From Streptomyces sp. NBC_00464 (lineage in GTDB: Bacteria > Actinomycetota > Actinomycetes > Streptomycetales > Streptomycetaceae), in the NCBI RefSeq assembly GCF_036013915.1, contig NZ_CP107899.1:3782001-3846000 (forward strand): a DNA stretch of 64,000 bases. The letters are read 5' to 3'. The translations under genes were made by a program, and so were the position numbers. Positions within the stretch are counted from its first letter, which is position 1. Every line of letters begins with the position of its first letter. Shown here piece after piece: positions 60,287-64,000 of this stretch. Below the pieces are notes generated by a model. That model searched no databases. It was not told where the DNA came from and saw only the letters and a list, made by a program, of their open reading frames with translations.

Positions 60287-61459
60287 ATGACGGTCCAAGA
60301 GCTGCCCGGCGCGGCCGCCTACCGGCCCACGCCGCCCCCGGCCTGGAAGCCGCTCACCGATCCCGCGCCCCTGCTCCCGGACCCCGAGCCGTACCGCGTG
60401 CTCGGTACGGATGCCGTGGCCGATGCAGACCCCGAGCTGCTGCTGCGGCTCTATTCCGAGCTCGTGCGCGGCCGGCGGTACAACACGCAGGCGACCGCCC
60501 TCACCAAGCAGGGCCGGCTCGCTGTCTATCCGTCGAGCACCGGGCAGGAGGCCTGCGAGGTGGCGGCCGCTCTGGTGCTGGAGGAGCGGGACTGGCTCTT
60601 TCCCAGTTACCGCGACACGCTCGCGGCCGTGGCTCGGGGGCTGGACCCGGTCGAGGCGCTGACCCTGCTGCGCGGCGACCGGCACACCGGGTACGACCCG
60701 CGCGAGCACCGCATCGCACCCCTGTGCACCCCGCTCGCCACCCAGCTGCCGCATGCCGTGGGTCTGGCCCACGCCGCACGGCTCAAGGGGGACGACGTGG
60801 TGGCGCTCGCCATGGTCGGTGACGGCGGCACCAGCGAGGGCGATTTCCACGAGGCGCTGAACTTCGCGGCCGTCTGGCGGGCCCCGGTCGTCTTCCTCGT
60901 GCAGAACAACGGCTTCGCCATCTCCGTACCCCTGGCCAAGCAGACCGCGGCACCGTCCCTGGCCCACAAGGCCGTGGGGTACGGCATGCCCGGCCGGCTG
61001 GTCGACGGCAACGACGCCGCCGCCATGCACCAGGTGCTCTCCGAGGCCGTGGCGCGCGCCAGGAGCGGCGGCGGTCCGACGCTCGTGGAGGCGGTCACCT
61101 ACCGCATGGACGCGCACACGAACGCCGACGACGCGACGCGCTACCGCGGCGACAGCGAGGTCGAGGCCTGGCGGGCCCACGATCCGGTCCGGATCCTGGA
61201 GCGGGAGCTGACCGGGCGCGGGCTGCTCGGCGACGACGGCATCGAGGAGGCACGCGTGGCCGCGGAGCAGATGGCGGCGCAGCTGCGGGAGCGGATGAAC
61301 GCGGACCCGGTGCTCGACCCGATGGACCTCTTCGCCCATGTCTACGCGGAGCAGACCACGCAGCTGCGCGAGCAGGCGGCCCGACTGCGGGTCGAGCTGG
61401 ACGCGGAGCAGGACCAGCCAGAACAGCACAGCGCGGACGACAGGGGTACAGGGCGATGA
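60287..61459 (+). CDS. 2-oxoacid dehydrogenase E1 alpha subunit (branched-chain type)
   Basis: 390 aa, ATG 60287 after AGGAGG. Thiamine-diphosphate motif GDGGTSEGDFHEALNFAAVW ending in NN further on; YPSSTGQEACEVAAAL; TYRMDAHTNADDATRYR. Decarboxylates branched 2-oxoacids (or pyruvate) on ThDP; the E1a/E1b/E2 order and Lrp neighbour favour the branched-chain complex that makes fatty-acid starter units. Confidence 0.92.
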   Translation: MTVQELPGAAAYRPTPPPAWKPLTDPAPLLPDPEPYRVLGTDAVADADPELLLRLYSELVRGRRYNTQATALTKQGRLAVYPSSTGQEACEVAAALVLEERDWLFPSYRDTLAAVARGLDPVEALTLLRGDRHTGYDPREHRIAPLCTPLATQLPHAVGLAHAARLKGDDVVALAMVGDGGTSEGDFHEALNFAAVWRAPVVFLVQNNGFAISVPLAKQTAAPSLAHKAVGYGMPGRLVDGNDAAAMHQVLSEAVARARSGGGPTLVEAVTYRMDAHTNADDATRYRGDSEVEAWRAHDPVRILERELTGRGLLGDDGIEEARVAAEQMAAQLRERMNADPVLDPMDLFAHVYAEQTTQLREQAARLRVELDAEQDQPEQHSADDRGTGR

Positions 61460-62487
61460 CCACCGCAGCGGCCACGGCCCGGGAGCGGACGGCGAAGGCC
61501 AAGCCCGCCACCATGGCGCAGGCACTCGGGCGCGCGCTGCGCGACTCGATGGTCGAGGATCCCTCCGTGCACGTCCTCGGTGAGGACGTCGGGACGCTCG
61601 GCGGGGTCTTCCGGATCACCGACGGCCTGGCGAAGGAGTTCGGCGACGAGCGCTGCACCGACACCCCGCTGGCCGAGGCCGGCATCCTCGGGGCGGCCGT
61701 CGGCATGGCGATGTACGGGCTCCGGCCCGTCGTGGAGATGCAGTTCGACGCCTTCGCCTATCCGGCGTTCGAGCAGCTCATCAGCCATGTCGCCAAGATG
61801 CGGAACCGGACCGGGGGCGCGATGCCGCTGCCCATCACGGTCCGGGTCCCCTACGGCGGCGGAATCGGCGGCGTGGAGCACCACAGCGACTCCTCGGAGG
61901 CGTACTACATGGCGACCCCGGGTCTCCACGTCGTCACGCCCGCCACGGTCGAGGACGCGTACGGGCTGCTGAGGGCCTCGATCGCGTCCGACGACCCGGT
62001 GGTCTTCCTGGAGCCCAAGCGGCTCTACTGGTCCAAGGCGGACTGGTCGCCGCAGGCCCCCGCCGCGGTCGAACCCATCGGACGGGCGGTCGTGCGCCGC
62101 CCCGGACGCAGCGCGACGCTGATCACGTACGGGCCGTCGCTGCCGGTCTGCATGGAGGCGGCGCAGGCCGCTGTCGAGGAGGGCTGGGACCTCGAAGTCG
62201 TCGACCTGCGGTCGCTGGTGCCGTTCGACGACGAGACCGTCGCCGCATCCGTACGGCGCACCGGGCGCGCGGTCGTCGTCCATGAGTCCACCGGCTTCGG
62301 CGGTCCGGGCGGCGAGATCGCGGCCCGGATCACCGAGCGCTGCTTCCACCATCTGGAGGCGCCGGTGCTTCGCGTCGCCGGTTTCGACATCCCGTATCCG
62401 CCGCCGATGCAGGAGCGCCACCATCTGCCGGGTGTGGACCGGGTGCTCGACGCCGTCGCACGACTGCAGTGGGAGGCGGACAACTGA
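61456..62487 (+). CDS. 2-oxoacid dehydrogenase E1 beta subunit (branched-chain type)
   Basis: 343 aa, ATG 61456 overlapping E1-alpha by 4 bp. Transketolase-type fold: VLGEDVGTLGGVFRITDGL, TPLAEAGILGAAVGMAMYGL, EMQFDAFAYPAFEQLISHVA, YGGGIGGVEHHSDSSEAYY. Forms the alpha2-beta2 E1 with the preceding product. Confidence 0.94.
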   Translation: MTTAAATARERTAKAKPATMAQALGRALRDSMVEDPSVHVLGEDVGTLGGVFRITDGLAKEFGDERCTDTPLAEAGILGAAVGMAMYGLRPVVEMQFDAFAYPAFEQLISHVAKMRNRTGGAMPLPITVRVPYGGGIGGVEHHSDSSEAYYMATPGLHVVTPATVEDAYGLLRASIASDDPVVFLEPKRLYWSKADWSPQAPAAVEPIGRAVVRRPGRSATLITYGPSLPVCMEAAQAAVEEGWDLEVVDLRSLVPFDDETVAASVRRTGRAVVVHESTGFGGPGGEIAARITERCFHHLEAPVLRVAGFDIPYPPPMQERHHLPGVDRVLDAVARLQWEADN

Positions 62488-63941
62488 TGCCTCAGGTACT
62501 TGAGTTCAAGCTTCCGGACCTCGGCGAGGGGCTGACCGAGGCGGAGATCGTGCGCTGGCTGGTGGAGGTCGGCGATGTCGTCGCCATCGACCAGCCGGTC
62601 GTCGAGGTCGAGACGGCCAAGGCGATGGTGGAGGTGCCGTGCCCGTACGGGGGCGTGGTGACCGCACGATTCGGCGAGGAGGGAGCGGAACTCCCCGTCG
62701 GTGCGCCGCTGCTGACGGTCGCGGTGGGGAGCGTGGAACCATCGCTGACCGACGCCGGTTCCGGTGCGGAGGCCGCCGGGGCGGAGCCGTCCGGGTCCGG
62801 GAACGTGCTGGTGGGGTACGGGACCGGGGCGCCGCCGGTGCGGCGCCGGCGGGTCCGGCCGGAGGGCCTTTCGGCTCCCGTCGCAGCCGGAGCCGCAGCC
62901 GGAGCCGGAGTCGCAGCCGCGGCCGCTGTTGCCTCCGCCGCTGCGGCTCCTGGTGAGGCTGCCGTCGCCGGCCGGGGTGCGGACGGCGTACGGGGGCCGG
63001 TCGCTGTCGTCTCCCCGCTGGTGCGCAAGCTTGCGCGGCAGCACGACCTCGATCTGCGACAGCTCGCGGGAACCGGGCCCGACGGGCTGATTCTGCGGGC
63101 CGATGTCGAGTCCGCCATCCGGTCGGCGGCCGCGGCTCCGGTCGCCGCACCGGTGGGCACGTCTGCCGCGACGCCTGCGGCACCCCCCGCGGCGGCTGCC
63201 GGCCGGACCGCGGCGCCCGGCGGGCCGGCGGCACGTCCTGTCGGTGAACGGATTCCGTTGCGCGGGGTACGGGGCGCGGTCGCCGACAAGCTGGCGCGCA
63301 GCCGGCGCGAGATCCCCGACGCCACATGCTGGGTGGACGCCGATGCCACCGAGCTGATGGCGGCCCGGGCAGCGATGAACGGCGCCGGTGGTCCCGGTGC
63401 GGGCCCGAAGGTGTCGGTGCTCGCGCTCCTCGCCCGTATCTGCACGGCGGCCCTGGCCCGGTATCCCGAGCTCAACTCCATGGTGGATGTGGAGGCACGT
63501 GAGATCGTCCGGCTGCCGGAGGTACACCTCGGGTTCGCGGCCCAGACCGAACGCGGGCTGGTCGTTCCGGTCGTCCGCGACGCGCAGGCGCGCAACCTGG
63601 AGTCGATCGGGGCGGAGATCGCCCGGCTGACCGAGGCGGCGAGGACGGGGACGCTGAAGCCGGCGGAGCTGACCGGCGGCACGTTCACGCTCAACAACTA
63701 CGGCGTGTTCGGGGTCGACGGGTCGACGCCGATCATCAACCACCCGGAGGCGGCGATGCTCGGCGTCGGCCGGATCGTCCCCAAGCCGTGGGTGCACGAG
63801 GGCGAGCTGGCCGTGCGACGGGTCGTCCAGCTCTCGCTGACCTTCGACCACCGGGTCTGCGACGGCGGTACGGCGGGAGGCTTCCTGCGCTACGTGGCCG
63901 ACTGCGTGGAACAGCCGGCGGTGCTGCTGCGGACGCTGTAG
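62487..63941 (+). CDS. Dihydrolipoamide acyltransferase E2
   Basis: 484 aa, ATG 62487 (TGATG overlap). One lipoyl domain with modified Lys in VETAKAMVEVPC, an Ala/Pro linker, E1/E3-binding domain (SPLVRKLARQHDLDLRQLAG), a second Ala-rich linker and the acyltransferase core with the catalytic His in FDHRVCDGGTAGGFL. E3 (lipoamide dehydrogenase) is not in the window. The last 59 bp of the window hold no gene. Confidence 0.95.
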   Translation: MPQVLEFKLPDLGEGLTEAEIVRWLVEVGDVVAIDQPVVEVETAKAMVEVPCPYGGVVTARFGEEGAELPVGAPLLTVAVGSVEPSLTDAGSGAEAAGAEPSGSGNVLVGYGTGAPPVRRRRVRPEGLSAPVAAGAAAGAGVAAAAAVASAAAAPGEAAVAGRGADGVRGPVAVVSPLVRKLARQHDLDLRQLAGTGPDGLILRADVESAIRSAAAAPVAAPVGTSAATPAAPPAAAAGRTAAPGGPAARPVGERIPLRGVRGAVADKLARSRREIPDATCWVDADATELMAARAAMNGAGGPGAGPKVSVLALLARICTAALARYPELNSMVDVEAREIVRLPEVHLGFAAQTERGLVVPVVRDAQARNLESIGAEIARLTEAARTGTLKPAELTGGTFTLNNYGVFGVDGSTPIINHPEAAMLGVGRIVPKPWVHEGELAVRRVVQLSLTFDHRVCDGGTAGGFLRYVADCVEQPAVLLRTL

Positions 63942-64000
63942 GGCGCGCGCGGCGGGGCGGGTCCGGGGCCCGTTCGCGGCGCTCCGGTACGCCCCGTCCC

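Noticed and set aside
1..64000. CRISPR array, rRNA operon, transposase
   Set aside because: No regularly spaced repeats, no 16S/23S signature and no transposase frame were seen.

Overview
The window is chromosomal DNA of a Streptomyces (or very close relative), from the conserved central part of the chromosome near the replication origin. The evidence is very high G+C, frequent GTG starts, many 4-bp ATGA/GTGA overlaps, the core block crgA / class E sortases / pknB-pbpA-rodA-pstP-fhaB-fhaA, a DLW-39 small protein, DnaA boxes and a parS site.

Region 1 (1-10788) is the right part of an integrated mobile element (prophage or integrative element) that continues beyond the left edge. A long leftward operon encodes an ECF sigma factor, several hypothetical proteins, a phage-type RecA-like ATPase, an SF1 helicase, a WhiB-like protein and small Cys/His proteins. 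It is divergent from an XRE repressor, followed by a tyrosine integrase. A HEPN/zinc-ribbon protein lies between the integrase and a duplicated 3' half of tRNA-Ile (attR).

Region 2 (10790-19640) holds small Cys-rich and helix-turn-helix genes, a winged-helix protein, the DLW-39 gene, a 5'-truncated VWA gene with a paralogous secreted membrane protein behind it, a Ser/Thr kinase with an XRE partner, and tRNA-Ala(UGC) with a strong terminator.

Region 3 (19815-27756) is an accessory biosynthesis-like cluster bounded by a tRNA-Ala terminator and a perfect 21-bp hairpin. A leftward operon (181-aa unknown protein, MFS exporter, FAD oxidoreductase, 142-aa unknown, JmjC/cupin oxygenase, His-rich membrane protein) is divergent from a catalytic/non-catalytic pair of M16B metallopeptidases. 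Four of these genes carry the rare TTA codon. The layout suggests an undescribed peptide-modification (RiPP-like) system and is the most interesting part of the window.

Region 4 (27821-44021) is core cell-envelope and division biology: DUF5324-like protein, cyclophilin, rhomboid protease, crgA, DUF881 protein, three class E sortases interleaved with a tiny membrane protein and a glutamine amidotransferase, and the pknB operon (fhaA, fhaB, pstP, rodA, pbpA, pknB) that couples peptidoglycan synthesis to Ser/Thr phosphorylation.

Region 5 (44336-64000) contains tRNA-Leu(CAG), a parS site, an azoreductase/HxlR pair, DUF2252, J-domain and rhodanese proteins, an acyl-CoA dehydrogenase with a KstR-like operator, the phenylacetate operon paaABCDE, a DUF5819-like/HTTM/TrmH operon, paaN divergent from its TetR regulator, and an Lrp regulator divergent from a branched-chain-type 2-oxoacid dehydrogenase (E1a, E1b, E2). 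The same TetR operator occurs before paaA, between paaN and tetR, and, with two changes, before the 2-oxoacid dehydrogenase genes, suggesting one regulon.
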